From: Progne subis subis
Lineage: Eukaryota > Chordata > Aves > Passeriformes > Hirundinidae
Length of the DNA: 64,000 nucleotides
Assembly: GCA_022316685.1 (NCBI GenBank)
Contig: JAKJHU010000650.1
Coordinates: 1 to 64,000, forward strand
Direction of reading: 5' to 3'
Under the pieces are notes generated by a model. The model worked only from the letters and a program-made list of their open reading frames with translations, was not told where the DNA came from and ran no database searches. Each line of letters begins with the position of its first letter. Within the stretch, counting starts at the first letter, position 1. This document shows positions 11,882-22,920 of the stretch, piece after piece. The position numbers were made by a program, and so were the translations under genes.

Positions 11882-12053
11882 TGTCATGGGTTCGCACAGT
11901 TTGGTTTTTAGTTAGGAAGGAATGTCAAGTGTTACCCTGTAAGGACCCTAGAAATAGTCTTAGAAAGGACAAGGAGCTATCAGAAGCTGGTTTGAGATAT
12001 TAGCATCTGCTTTGGCCACTGAGAATGTTGAATGCGACTTTGGGCAGTACCCA

Positions 12054-12059
12054 TATAAA
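12054..12059 (+). promoter_or_regulatory. TATA box of LTR1
   Basis: TATAAA within CCATATAAATCC is conserved in the S2 copy (near 40816-40821, minus strand). The matching poly(A) signal AATAAA is at 13317-13322. Confidence 0.5.
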
Positions 12060-12118
12060 TCCTGGGTTTGTTCAGGTCAGGCCCTTTTCCTCCTGGTCAG
12101 CTGAACAGGTAACATCGA

Positions 12119-12520
12119 GTGGGTCCTACTGCTCCCCACAGCCCACCTCCCCCTTCGGGGGGAAGCTCGCCCGAGGCCCAGCCGGACTCCATCGGCTCCC
12201 GGGGGGAGGAGAGGTTGCAGCTTAACATCAACCACTTTGAAAAAACCTCCCCGGAGGCCCCAGAGCAGGGAGGGATGTCCCCTGATAACAACTATGGGCC
12301 CGGTTTGGCCGAGGCTGCCCCGATTGTCACCGAGGGGTGGGCAGAGCTCTCCTCCTGCTCCCCTCCTCCGGAGTCTTCCAGACGGAGAAGAAAGAGTGGA
12401 GGGAGGAAACCAGGCCGATCTGAAATGGAGAGACTGCTGCCTAGAGCAGAAATCACATGGCCACTGCAGGCCTGGGCAGAGTTAACCCTTTCCTGGCAAC
12501 ATGGAGCTTCCAAGGCATGA
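12119..12520 (+). other. Open frame inside LTR1, coding status unknown
   Basis: A frame of 133 codons begins 65 bases after the TATA box: proline/serine-rich N-terminus, acidic and glutamine-containing middle, basic SRRRRKSGGRK patch near residue 80. The S2 copy keeps the first 99 codons (40457-40756, minus strand) with amino acid changes but no shift, then ends. Nothing known resembles it. It could be a chance frame in a GC-rich stretch. Confidence 0.25.
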
Positions 12521-13487
12521 CCCTTCCCTGAGAGAGAAAAGAAAGAGACAGAGGGGACGTAGGAAAGACGCTGCATGAAGTCAGTGGAGCAGGAGTGAAA
12601 GAATGGATAAAGATTATTAGAAGAGGGATTGAGGATGTGGACATTTTTAACCAAATTTTCTGGTCTCAACTATGGAGAAATGGACTGTTTCTTGTAACAT
12701 CTTAATGTTGTTTGAGGGAATGCTAGTTCTAGTCAAAGTTGGGGATTGATATGATTGAGATTAAGTGGGAATCTTAAAGCCCCTCACTCCTGGGGTAAAA
12801 GAAGGTCTCAGCCTTTGAGACAAAAATGTTTTTAGAGAGAAAGTGATTTGAAGACCTCGGCTCTTGGGTAAAAGGATGTCTCTATTTCTTTTGAGATGAA
12901 GACAATTTTAGAGATAGGGAATCCTTGTTTTATACTAGAAGAAGCTTTCTTAAACAGTACCCCAGATATACTGAGAGGCCCATAGGTAGCCAGGGGGGAG
13001 GTTGCAAATGGGTGAAACTGCACAATCTGCAAAAATTCCAAGCAGTTGCAGATTTGTGACATTGAGAGCCCCAGGACTGTTTTTGTCTTGTGGCAAATGT
13101 GTCCATAAGACTCTAGAGAGACTCCTCTCCCAAATTGATGAAAGATTATGCTTAAATGGTGAAACTGACTGAAAATCACAGGTTGTGTCTCCCTATGTTG
13201 TTTGTAAGAACGTTAACAGTTTGTAAGGGAAGGGAAGAGGGTTTTGAAGTTGCATTTTGGGTTTTTTGGGATTTTCCCCAACTTTTCTTATATTTTCCAT
13301 TTTTTGTGTGTGTGTTAATAAAACCTTGTTTTTTAAGCTTGAGCCTGCTTTGCTTCTCCTGGTCCTCTCCCACAAAAAGACAGTAAACACTAAGACCACT
13401 CCACTAAATTTAGCAAACAAAATTTGACAAATGTGTAGTCACTACATTAATTAGTGTTTCAGCCCAGTTTTAACTAAAACCATTACA

Positions 13488-15840
13488 CCTTCCTATGGAA
13501 AAGAACTGTCCTTCTTGTCCAGGTGCCCATGGCCACAATTGGGATTCCACCTCTAGCATTGCCTGTTGTGAGAGACTGGAGGGGATTGTTGGCTGGAAAC
13601 ATTTTGTGTGTGAGGGAGGAAGGGGCAGGTCCAGCCTTGCCCTGCCCTGAAACCCCAGCACTGCCCTGCCCTGTAACCCCAATCCCCCAGAGCCTCTATC
13701 CCAGCCCAGCAGTGTCTGCCAATCCTTGGCACACCAAAGGCAATGCTCCACAGCCACCTCTACAGCCCCCAGCCCAGCTCCTGAGTGCCCAAGTGACCCA
13801 AAGTCCCTCCTGGGGGAAGGGCCCAGGAAGACCATGGGGTATCTATGGTTGACCACAAGGCAAGCACACATCTTGACCCCACCTCCTCTTGGAATTTCTA
13901 TCTGAACACAACTGGAATCCAGGAGGTGGTAGCTGTGTGTGTGCTTCTCTAAATCTTTTTGATCTTTCTCTCTTTCTGTGTCTTATTATCATTCCCTCTT
14001 CTTAGAAATTTTGATAACTAAAATTGAATGGGCTTACCATTTGTGAGGTCGAATGGGTCAAGTAAATGCTTTGAGAAGTGTTTTTTGTTGACTTTGAATG
14101 TTATAGGAAACCTTTTGCCAAAGTTTCTCTGATTTTCTAATGTTGCCAGTAAAGTCTGCTTTGTTGTTTTGAGCTCTTGAGAATCTCTTCTTGATATTTC
14201 TCCAGTTTGTCCAACTCAGAGTACTCAAACAATTGCAATTCCTTTGAAATGTCTCTCTGAGAGCTGTTTAGGGGATGGGGGTCAGGTCTTGTGTGTCCTG
14301 CTTGTCACAGCCCAGGCAGGGCTTTCACAGCCACATTGCACACTCCATTTCCCACCTGCACCCGCTGGTGCCTCTGAGTTCTGCTTGCCCAGCCCCAGGG
14401 ATGCTCTCCTTGTCTGCCCATTCCCCCACGGCCTCTGGGCAGGGAGGGCCTCAGTGGGGGCTGCTGACATCCTCAGACACTTGGAGGCTGCTGCTGGATT
14501 TGACTTCTCCAGAGGCTTGTTCAGCCTTCAGCTCCTCAGGTCAGGAATTCAGTGCCCCAGGGCTCAGTAACATTCAGAACACCTTAAAAGGCCAAGCCTC
14601 TGGGTATAATTTAAGTTTTCAAAAATTTTGGGTTAATTAAACAGATTTTGGAAGTGTGTTCCAAGTGTATATACTATTTTTAGAAAAGACAGTGAGAAGA
14701 GATGTTTAGATCCTGTTTAGGATTTTTTTCCTATTAATACATTGATACGTTCAATATCCAATTGACATTGAACCCAAGTATCTGCTCATGCAGTTTGAAT
14801 AGATATAAAAATCAAGACCCTTTATGCCTGACATTCAATCAGACTCTGTCCCTATCCCCATCCCATTTCCCCCATCCAAGCCCCAGGACTTTGAGCAGCC
14901 TTGTGCAAATCTGAGCTCCCTCCACCCCAGGCTGGACCTGCAGGTTTCAGCTCCTGGGCTCCAACTCCCACCTGCTTTCCTTGGAGAAGGAGCTGCCCAG
15001 GACACAGAGGGATGTTCATTTATTGTCAGCCAACAAACCCAAGGGAAGGCACAGCTCCATCAAATGTAAAAGTCATTCTTCTCCCTGGCTCTGTCCTGCA
15101 CCTGATCCTTACAGCCTGTCCTGTTTCCTTCATCCCTCCACTGCCAGGGACTTTCTGGGACAAGGGGCTCTGCTCTGACTATGGACTTGGTCCAAGTGCA
15201 GCCAGGTTTGTGTCCTTTGAGGGATCAGGAACTGGTGAGACTTGGAGGCACTGAAAGATTTCTCTTCATGGCCAACATAAAAAATGGGAACAGGATAAAA
15301 TTTATGAATCAACAAACCACTTCCCCCATCTCCTTGAGACATCCCAGCAACATCTGACATGTCCACAACCTACAAGTGATTTCCGAACAGGAAGGATTTT
15401 TACCCAAGACATAAGAAGAGGTGATATATAAAATAAAAATCCAACTAAGATGCTGACTAAGGTTTTATTTAAACTTCTGAAAAATTGGACAACTCTGGGA
15501 ACCTCAAAGCATGAAGCCAGTCAAGGGAGATGCATTGGAATGACCAGAGAAGAGCTGCAGGAGGAAATCTGGGAGCAAGAGGAAGGACATAGGTACAGCT
15601 GCTCTACATGAAGAAATGCCCTTAGACATGGCCATTTAAACAGGAGACCTGGAAACACCTGAAGGAAGGGGGCCGTGAATTGTTAGACTGAATGCTGGCG
15701 TCAAAGGCAGAAGTGAAGATCCGTATTTCTTCTCCTGCCATCAGTAGGCGAATCCAGTAGATCCAGGAAATTCCTGTTCCTGGTGGGAAAGTTTGGCCAC
15801 TTCTTAAAAGTACTTAAGTGACCCAGATAACAGAGATTTG
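13488..15840 (-). other. Block q of unit S (S1 copy)
   Basis: This matches 36541-38488 and 39138-39379 in reverse, and 63246-64000 in reverse. It is mostly single-copy-like AT-rich sequence with a GC-rich part at 14270-14570. S1 has about 150 extra bases near 14165-14325, and lacks the LTR inserted in S2. No gene recognised. Confidence 0.5.
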
Positions 15841-17300
15841 CTTGTATAATATGAAACTAACAGGTATTAAAACCTGTGCCCCTTTCCAGGCAGACATCAG
15901 TTGTGTGCCCATGCACAGGCAGTGCCTCATGTCCTGAGGTGCCTGAGTGTCTGGGCTGGGATTGGCATCTGTCAGAGAGGAGCTGAAGGAGAGCAGAGCA
16001 CCGTGCAAGTTGCAGGTCCCTGCCAGCCCCAGAGGGCTCCTGTCCCAAAACCATCTGCTCTGCTCCAGGCTGGAACAGGGACCAGCATTGTGCCGGGATT
16101 GTCAGAGAACTGAGGGGTGTGCTGGAATTCAATCCCCTCCCCATCCCACAGCAGCCCTGCATTTCCCTCCTCCAGCCTTGGTCTCCAGCACAGCCATGGA
16201 GGCTCTTTGGGCTCTGCACTTTCCCTTGCAGCCACCAAGGGCAGCTGAGCTCTGCCTTTGGCACAGTCCAGCCCTGCCCAGCCCAGGCAATGCCACAGCA
16301 ATTCCTTGTGTGTGCCTGGCCCTGCTGTCAGCCCGGCAGCGGCTGCGTGGCCCCTTTGTGCACGCTGGCCCAGCCATGGTGCCACAGCCCCTGTGCAGGC
16401 GCAGGGCAGGACAGGAGCATTGCGGGTGGGAACGGCCCCTGTGCCGTGGTGCCCACGGCAGCCTTGGGGCTCTATGCCCCATGGCCTCCCTGCTGGGCAG
16501 CCTCTGCCAGCTCCTGCACAGCCTGTGGCACCTGTGGGGCTGCACAGACAGCCCTGCCCCGGGCTCTGCCGGGCTCTGGGCCAGCAGAGAGGCCGGGCAG
16601 GGCTGGCCATGGCCGGGAACAGGCCCTGAGCCCCGCAGGAGGATGGAGCTGGGCCACAGCCAAACTGCCCCTGCAAACCTGGGCTGAGCAGCCAGGGCTG
16701 GCAATGGCTGGGGACAGAGGCTGGCACTGACAAATGTCCAGGGCCGTGTTCCTGCTCTGTCCATGCCACCAAGGGCACAGAGCAGCCTCCTCTCTGGGCC
16801 ACTTGCCTGCTTTCAATGCCTTCCACAGGCGCTGGCCCTGCCCCACAAGGCCTGGGCTGAGTCCTGCCCCTGCACGCTCACACAGGCTGAGATGGACGCT
16901 GATGGTTTCTGTGCCAGGCTCTCTCAGCCCAGCCCAGCTCCCTCCAAGCTCTGCCAGCTGCTCTGAGCTCTCGGCAGCACCAAGGGCCTCTCCCCAGCAC
17001 AGCCCAGCCGGCTCTGGCCCCACAGCTCTGCTCAGGGCAGGCTGCTCTGGGCAGGGGCCCCACGGCCTCAGCCCCTCGCAAGGGCACAGCAGCAGCTGCA
17101 GCTCAGACAGGACTCAGCCCCAGCCATGGGGAAGGTGCTGGGCCAAGGGAAAAGGAGGCTCCCTGTGTGCCCTGCTCCCCTGTCCCTGAGGTGCTGAGAG
17201 CTCTGCAGCCCCTGCTGCCATCCCATCTGCCCAGGCCAGCACAACAGCCCTGGCCTTGGGGCCCTCAAGAGCTTCTCCTACTCCAGGCCCAGGGCCCAGG
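15841..17300 (-). other. Block p of unit S (S1 copy)
   Basis: This GC-rich block matches 35031-36540 and 61761-63245 in reverse. Many long open frames occur on both strands, as expected for this composition. Frames open in one copy are broken in the others, so coding is unlikely. No known protein was recognised. Confidence 0.5.
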
Positions 17301-17321
17301 AATTCATGGTGTTCCTCTGAG

Positions 17322-17775
17322 GCCTGATGGAACCAAGAGGCCACTGTGACACTGCAGGGCCTAGTGGAAACATGCAGGGCATTGGGACAGAGCAGGATCT
17401 GGCGTCATGATGGTGCCATTATGACACTGCAGGGCCCAATGGAACCAAATAGCCAGGGTGGCTCCTCAGGGACTCTTGGAATGAAGGAAACATGTTTGAC
17501 ACCATGGTGCCCCTTGGGACCAAGAGGCCATTGCGACACTGTGGAACCAAGGAGATCATTGCTGCCCTGCCAGACCTCATGGAACCAAGGATCCATTGTG
17601 ACACGGCAGAGCCTTGGGGGAGCAAAGCACCATTGTGACACTGCAGGGCCAAAGGATCCAAGGGACTTAGTGACACCAAGGGGTCCCATGCAATGAAAGG
17701 GGCATTGTGACACTGGGAGGTCTCATGAAATCATGGAGAACTTTGTGACACTCTAGGGCCTGATGGACCCGAGGT
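17322..17775 (-). repeat. About 37-bp minisatellite (S1 copy)
   Basis: Units on the plus strand read like CATTGTGACACTGCAGGGCC with 12-20 variable bases such as ATGGAACCAAGG. The reverse complement matches the arrays at 33554-34000 and 60279-60725. Confidence 0.75.
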
Positions 17776-17779
17776 GACA

Positions 17780-19419
17780 CCCATTGGCTGGGGGTGTTGA
17801 TGTGCTGGAGGGCAGGAAGGCTCTGCACAGGGCCCTGGATAGGCTGGATCCAGGGACCAAATCCAATAATGTGAGGTTTAACAAGTCCAAGTGCCAGGTC
17901 CTGCACTTTGGCCACAACCACCCCTGCAGTGCGCAACAGGCTGAGGATAGAGTGGCTGGACAGTGGCCAGGCAGAAAAAGACATGCAGGTGCTGATGGAC
18001 AGCAGGCTGGACATGAGCCAGCAGTGTGCCCAGGTGGCCAAGAAAGCCAATGGCTCCTGGCCTGGACCAGGAACAACATGGCCAGTGGGAGCAGGGCAGT
18101 GATTCTTCTCCTGTGCTCCATGCTGGTTGGGCAACACCTTGAGCGCTGAGTCCAGTTCTGGGCCCAATTTAAGAAGAACATGGAGGGGCTGGAGTGTGTC
18201 CAGAGAAGAACAACAAGGCTGGTGAGGGGTCTGGAACACAAGTCCTGTGAGGAGCGTCTGAGGGAGCTGGGGTTCTTTAACCAGGAGAAGAGGAAGCTCA
18301 GGGGAGACAAGGCGTGTCAGGGCAAAGGTTGGACTTGATGATGTCCAAGGTCTTTTCCAACCTTGCTGATTCTGTGATTCTCTGAAACCACCCTTGCAGC
18401 AGTTGCAGGATGAGCCCTGGGCCTCCTCTCCAGAAGGTGTAGCAGCCCAGGTGCCTCTGGTTCTCCTCACAGCCCCAAAGCCCATCCTGTCCGTCCTGCA
18501 GAGCCTCTGCAGCTCCTCCTCCTTGCCCAGAACAGGGAGCCCCAGAGCCAGCCACAGCAGCCCAGATGTGCCCCCTGGCCTGTGGTGCCTCTGGCAAGGG
18601 AGCAGCACGGGGCACTGCAGGAGGCTGCAGACAATTCCTGGAGCACTTGGAGGATGATCCTGCTCCCCAAGGGATGTTCCCATGGTGCCATGTCAGGAAC
18701 TGAAGTGGAGAGTGAGGCCAGAGTGGAAAGGGCAACCAGGGATGGGCTGTTTGCAGGGGAGGGAACAGGGGTGGGGTATTGGAAGAAATCTGTATCAGGA
18801 AGAGAAAAGAAAGCCAAGGTGAAGCAAAGGAAATGCTGAGGGCAGTTTGGGGATGGCTGCCAGGCAGCCCTGGCTCTGAGCACCAACATCTGCAGTGACA
18901 CAGGAAACTCACAGCTCATGACAACAAATTTTCTGGCTGACTTCAGAGGCCACCACAAACCTGAGTGCTTTCCCTGCTGTCCCCCAGCCCTTCCTGGCCC
19001 CAGGGGCTGATGATGGCATTTGTGCTCACTCAGGTTCATCTCCCCACACCAACACCATGGGGGTGCTCACGCCTGCTCTGGGCAGTGCACACAGGGGCTC
19101 CTGAGCCAGTGCTGCCGTGTCTGTGCCTGCAAGGATGTGGCACCTGTGTGAGGTGGGGGAGAGGCCAGGGCTGCAGAGGGGGGATGTTGTTGGCAGGTGC
19201 ATGAGGACGCTCTGGGACGCTGCCCTGGGGTGTCCAGCACAGTGGGGATGGATCAGCCCCTGCTCTGCTGCTCCTTCCCATCTCCCCCAGGCACCTTGCA
19301 GAGCCCCAGCCATGCTGTTTGCCCCCAGCCTGCCCACGGCCACCCTGGGGCTGCTCACGGGGCTTTTCTCTGCTGAGCATTGGCCTGGGCGTGTTCTGGA
19401 GAGAGCCTGGGCAAGGAGC
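17780..19419 (-). repeat. Arm 2 of the U/S array (-)
   Basis: This is the reverse complement of arms 1, 3 and 5. The outer border is at GCAAGGAGC (19419), after which U2 begins with OR-side sequence. With arm 3 it forms an inverted repeat around the 12.5-kb U2. Confidence 0.85.
17784..18375 (+). mobile_element. CR1 LINE ORF2 C-terminal fragment
   Basis: The plus strand encodes, with few breaks, the end of CR1 reverse transcriptase ORF2: LEGRKALHRALDRLD, then [16 protein letters not shown] (about 17870-17925), then AVILLL and [20 protein letters not shown] (18180-18240), [11 protein letters not shown] and EKRKLRGDK. The 3' end lies near 18380. This is the best-kept CR1 piece of the window, but frameshifts make it dead. 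Confidence 0.9.
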
Positions 19420-19957
19420 CTGGAGCCCCCAGGCCCTGCCCTGAGGCGTCAGCGCTGCCCCAGCAGTGCCCATGGCCTGTCCCTGCTGCAGCCCCGGCAC
19501 TGCCACCCCCAGCACTGTGCCCGGCCCCGAGAGCACTCAGGCCCTACAGCAACAGCAGGGCCAGGAGGGCAGCGGGGCAGGGCCACGGGAGCAGCACTGG
19601 CAACACCAAGTGCTGCTGCTCCTGGGCACAGCTGCTGTGCCAGCACTGATCTGCCCCCAGCTCTGCACACAGACATTGCTGCTGCAGCTGCAGAGAAGGG
19701 AACAAAAGGGGGATCTCTGCAGAAAGCATGGCTGGGAGATCCTTGAGTTCCTTTAAAGCCACCAAGAGTGCAGCCCCTTATTGACACCGTCTGTGGCCAC
19801 AGGGAAGGTGGAAAGAAACAAAAAGATAAATGGCCCAAGGATTGTCTTGACTTTCTGGACAATATTAAAAATGTAAATCTAAGGGAAAAAAAAACCATAA
19901 CAAAACCAGTCTATCAAGACTTTTATTCCAAATGTTTTGCAGAAATTTGCCATCATT
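19420..19957. other. 3' flank of the U2 olfactory receptor
   Basis: A GC-rich half is followed by an AT-rich half next to the OR stop codon. It matches 58101-58646 in reverse. No gene seen. Confidence 0.5.
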
Positions 19958-20891
19958 TTAATGTTCCTGAAACCATCCAGTCATCAGTCTCCACACTGCA
20001 GCCTTTAGCTCCTGGTTCCTCAGGCTGTAGATGAGGGGGTTCAGGGCTGGAGGCACCACCGAGTATAGAACTGACAAGGCCACATCCAGGGATGGGGATG
20101 AGATGGAGGAGGGCTTCAGGTGAGCAAATATGGAAGTGCTGAGGAACAGAGAGAGCACAGCCAGGTGAGGGAGGCAGGTGGAAAAGGCTTTGTGCCGTCC
20201 CTGCTCAGAGGGGATCCTCAGCACAGTCCTGAAGATTTGCACATAGGAGAAAACAATGAACACAAAACAACCAAATGCTAAACTGGCACTTACTGCAAGA
20301 AGCCCAAGTTCCCTGAGATGGGATTTGGAACAGGAGAGTTTGAGGATGTGTGCGATTTCACAGAAGAACTGGCCCAGGGCATTGCCATGGCACAGGGGCA
20401 GGGAAAATGTATTGGCTGTGTGCAGCAGTGAATAGAGAAAGGCAGTGGCCCAGGCAGCTGCTGCCATGTGGGCACAAGCTCTGCTGCCCAGGAGGGTCTC
20501 GTAGTGCAGGGGTTTGCAGATGGACACATAGCGGTCGTAGCACATGATGGTCAGGAGGGCAAGCTCTGATGCAAGGAAGAAGAAAATCAGAAAGACTTGG
20601 GCAGCACATCCTGTGTAGGAGATGTTCCTGGTGTCCCAGAGGGAATTGTGCATGGCTTTGGGGATAGTGGTGAGGATGGAGCCCAGGTCGGTGAGGGCCA
20701 GGTTGAGCAGGAAGAAGAACATGGGCGTGTGCAGGAGGTGGCCGCAGGCTACGGCGCTGATGATGAGGCCGTTGGCCAGGACGGGCAGCCAGGGAGATGC
20801 CCAGGAAGAGGCAGAAGTGCAGGAGCTGCAGCTGCCGTGTGTCTGCCAATGGCAGCAGGAGGAAGTGGCTGATGGAGCTGCTGTTGGACAT
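19958..20891 (-). pseudogene. OR14-like olfactory receptor, one frameshift
   Basis: This is a seven-helix odorant receptor of the large avian OR14-like (gamma-c) group, which in life sits in olfactory cilia and couples to Golf. ATG at 20889-20891 opens MSNSSSISHFLLL, with an N-glycosylation site (NSS). A single extra C at 20782 (plus strand), compared with the copy at 57172, shifts the frame in helix 1 just before LANGLIIS. After it the reading is intact to the stop at 19958: HTPMFFFLL, MCYDRYVSICKPLHY (end of helix 3), FFCE, KAFSTCLPHL (helix 6), PPALNPLIYSLRNQELK (helix 7). Without the extra base it would be 310 residues, the normal length. The single base could be a recent mutation or a sequencing error. 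The family usually has LGN rather than LAN at helix 1. Confidence 0.9.
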
Positions 20892-22440
20892 TTGCTGTGC
20901 CTGCCCATGGGGACCTGTTCATGGACAAAGGACAGTGACAAGTCAGCCGAGGCTTCTTTGAGCCAAACCTGGGCCATTCCCTGTAGACTGTCCCTCTGTG
21001 ACTCTCCCACCCTTGTTCCTGCTCTGGGGAAACCTTCACCCAGGTCCCTGCCTGAGCTCCAGTTGTGCTGTCTGAGTGTGCCAGGAGCAGCCAGGCCTGT
21101 ACACAGGGGATCTCCAGGAGCCATCCCTTTCCTGCTGCCCTGGGTTTGTGGCCATGTGACAGAGGGACAAGGCTGGATCTTCAGGTTTTTTCAGTGGAAC
21201 CACTCCTAAGGCAGAAAGGCTTGTTCCCATCTGCACTCCCACTTCTAAAAGGCATGGAGAGCAGGAAGGAATCAATTTTAGCCAGTGTTTTCCGGCCCAC
21301 ACTTCATTCTTGATTCTCTGCGGTCAAAAATCCCCAGTATTTCTGCTGCACTCAGAGTTTGCCACTGAGAGATGTGAGAGGCAAGGGATTCCCTGTGGCT
21401 CAGGGAAGGGGAGGGGCTGGATGGGCTTGTTCCCAACTGCCCTGGGTTTGCAGCTTTGGCTGCAATCAGAGCACAATCACACTCCCGTGTCACCCTGGAA
21501 TAAACCAGACCCTGCCCAGAGCAGAGGGATCCCTGAATGTCTCAGCCTCTCCAAAGGTCTCTGGCCAAGGGCTCAGCACCCTCTTCTGCCAAGGACACTC
21601 ACAGCTCCCTTGGCAAACCCAACAGCATTTCCTCAGCTCTGGCATCTCTGCACTTCCCTGGGGGACATTCAGGGAACTCCCCGAGGCTCTGGCACAGATT
21701 TGCAGCCAGGAGGGCAGCTCAGAGCTTGGAAGGACACAGCAAGGAGATCCCCGGGTGTGCCCATGATGGGATCTCAGGGAGGGGGCTCAGCTCATTCCCC
21801 TTTCCCATGCACTGCTTTGCCCACAGCCCCACAGGTGACAGGCAAGCTTGGACACCCCATTCCCATGGACACAGCTGCCTGGCAGCAATCCCAAGGGCAG
21901 TGCCTGACTCGGCTGCTGCAAATGCCAGAGCCTCCCTGAGAGCACCAGGTGACAGAGACAACATCAGGGGAGGGCAGAAAGAAGAGAAGATGTTGTGGTG
22001 CTGTGCCTGGGAGGGCAGGGCACAGACAGCCGGGTGCTCAGGACAGTGTTCCCGTAGCCAGCTGTGCACGGCACCTCCCACACACCAACAGTGCCCTCCT
22101 GCCCCCAGCACTGCTCTGTTCAGCCCCCTCTCCTTCCCTGAGCATCTCCCTGTGCCTGGACATTTCCCTGCTGAGAGGAGCCTTGTCCCTGCCAGCGCTC
22201 ACAGAGCCCATCCCACCCTCTGTGCCCTGGGCCCGGCCCTACAGAAACCTGCCTGTCTGCAGGGCCCTGCCTGGGGCAGGCTCTGTCTGCAGGGGCCAAG
22301 GGCAGCTCAGGAGAGCCCTGCTGGGCCCTGCAAAGGTGATGCTGGAGCTGTCCAGGGCTGAGGAGTGGCTGAAGGCCCTTTAGGAGCCTCCCAGCAGAGA
22401 GACTGACCACCCAAAGTCACAGTTCTGGAGACTCTGTAAA
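20892..22440. other. 5' flank of the U2 olfactory receptor
   Basis: This GC-rich flank is nearly the same as 55626-57171 in reverse. A frame running away from the OR (21537-22361, plus strand, 274 codons) stays open in copy 3 over 426 codons (55705-56985, minus strand). It resembles no known protein. A promoter or the usual noncoding 5' exons of the OR may lie here, but nothing identifiable was seen. Confidence 0.45.
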
Positions 22441-22520
22441 TGTTAAAACATTACTTTGATGATCTTGTGTGGCCCTTTCAACTCAGAATGCTCTGTGATT
22501 TTGTGATTTCAATTCCTGTT
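22440..22520 (+). mobile_element. CR1 LINE 3' tail
   Basis: Counterpart of 140-215, with the same gatgat...ccctttcaactcag core followed by the CTGTGATTTTGTGATT tail. Confidence 0.6.
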
Positions 22521-22560
22521 TTGTTTCTCTCATCCTCCTGTTGCCTACAATCAAAAGAGA

Positions 22561-22563
22561 GAG

Positions 22564-22606
<43 letters not shown>

Positions 22607-22626
22607 AAAAAAAGAAAAAAAAAACC
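22561..22626. repeat. Poly-A tract
   Basis: About 40 uninterrupted A (22564-22604) are followed by A-runs broken by G. It directly follows the CR1 tail. Copy 1 has only a short A-run here, copy 3 an AT-rich T/G tract (55437-55510). Length is likely unreliable in assembly. Confidence 0.9.
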
Positions 22627-22876
22627 ACCCACAGCAAAACCACCCTTGTAACAGTGTTAGAACAGAAAAGTAAAACCCAGACCTTTATTGGAAGCTTCCA
22701 GGAGTGCCAGTGGGGATGGGGCACACCCAGTCCCTGATTTGGACCATTTATTAATGTTGATTAATTAGGATATTTAACTGGGACATCCACTACGAGATTC
22801 AGGTACACACCCCTGGGTAAACCCATTGGAGGAGGACCATTTCTTCCAAAGAAGCCTTCAAAGGTCTTCTTTGCCT

Positions 22877-22920
<44 letters not shown>

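Larger units (their letters stand above)
11882..13487 (+). mobile_element. 1.6-kb solo LTR-like element (LTR1)
   Basis: The ends are inverted: TGTCATGG at 11882 and CCATTACA ending at 13487 (TGTAATGG/CCATTACA in the other copy). A TATA box lies at 12054-12059 and AATAAA at 13317-13322, 1.26 kb apart, implying a very long R region if both are used. The mirrored copy is at 39380-40993. The flanks show no target-site duplication: GGTCAC lies to the left and CCTTCC to the right. No gag, pol or env is present. Confidence 0.65.

Noticed and set aside
17667..18683. 338-codon minus-strand frame over arm 2
   Set aside because: It runs antisense through a CR1 ORF2 fragment whose real coding strand is plus.
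19958..21124. 388-codon frame taken as a receptor with a long N-terminus
   Set aside because: The first part is out of phase with the receptor start at 20891; the family begins MSNSS and the join is a one-base insertion at 20782.
22440..22673. Frame ending in a long lysine run after the CR1 tail
   Set aside because: The lysines are a poly-A tract; the rest is a CR1 tail.
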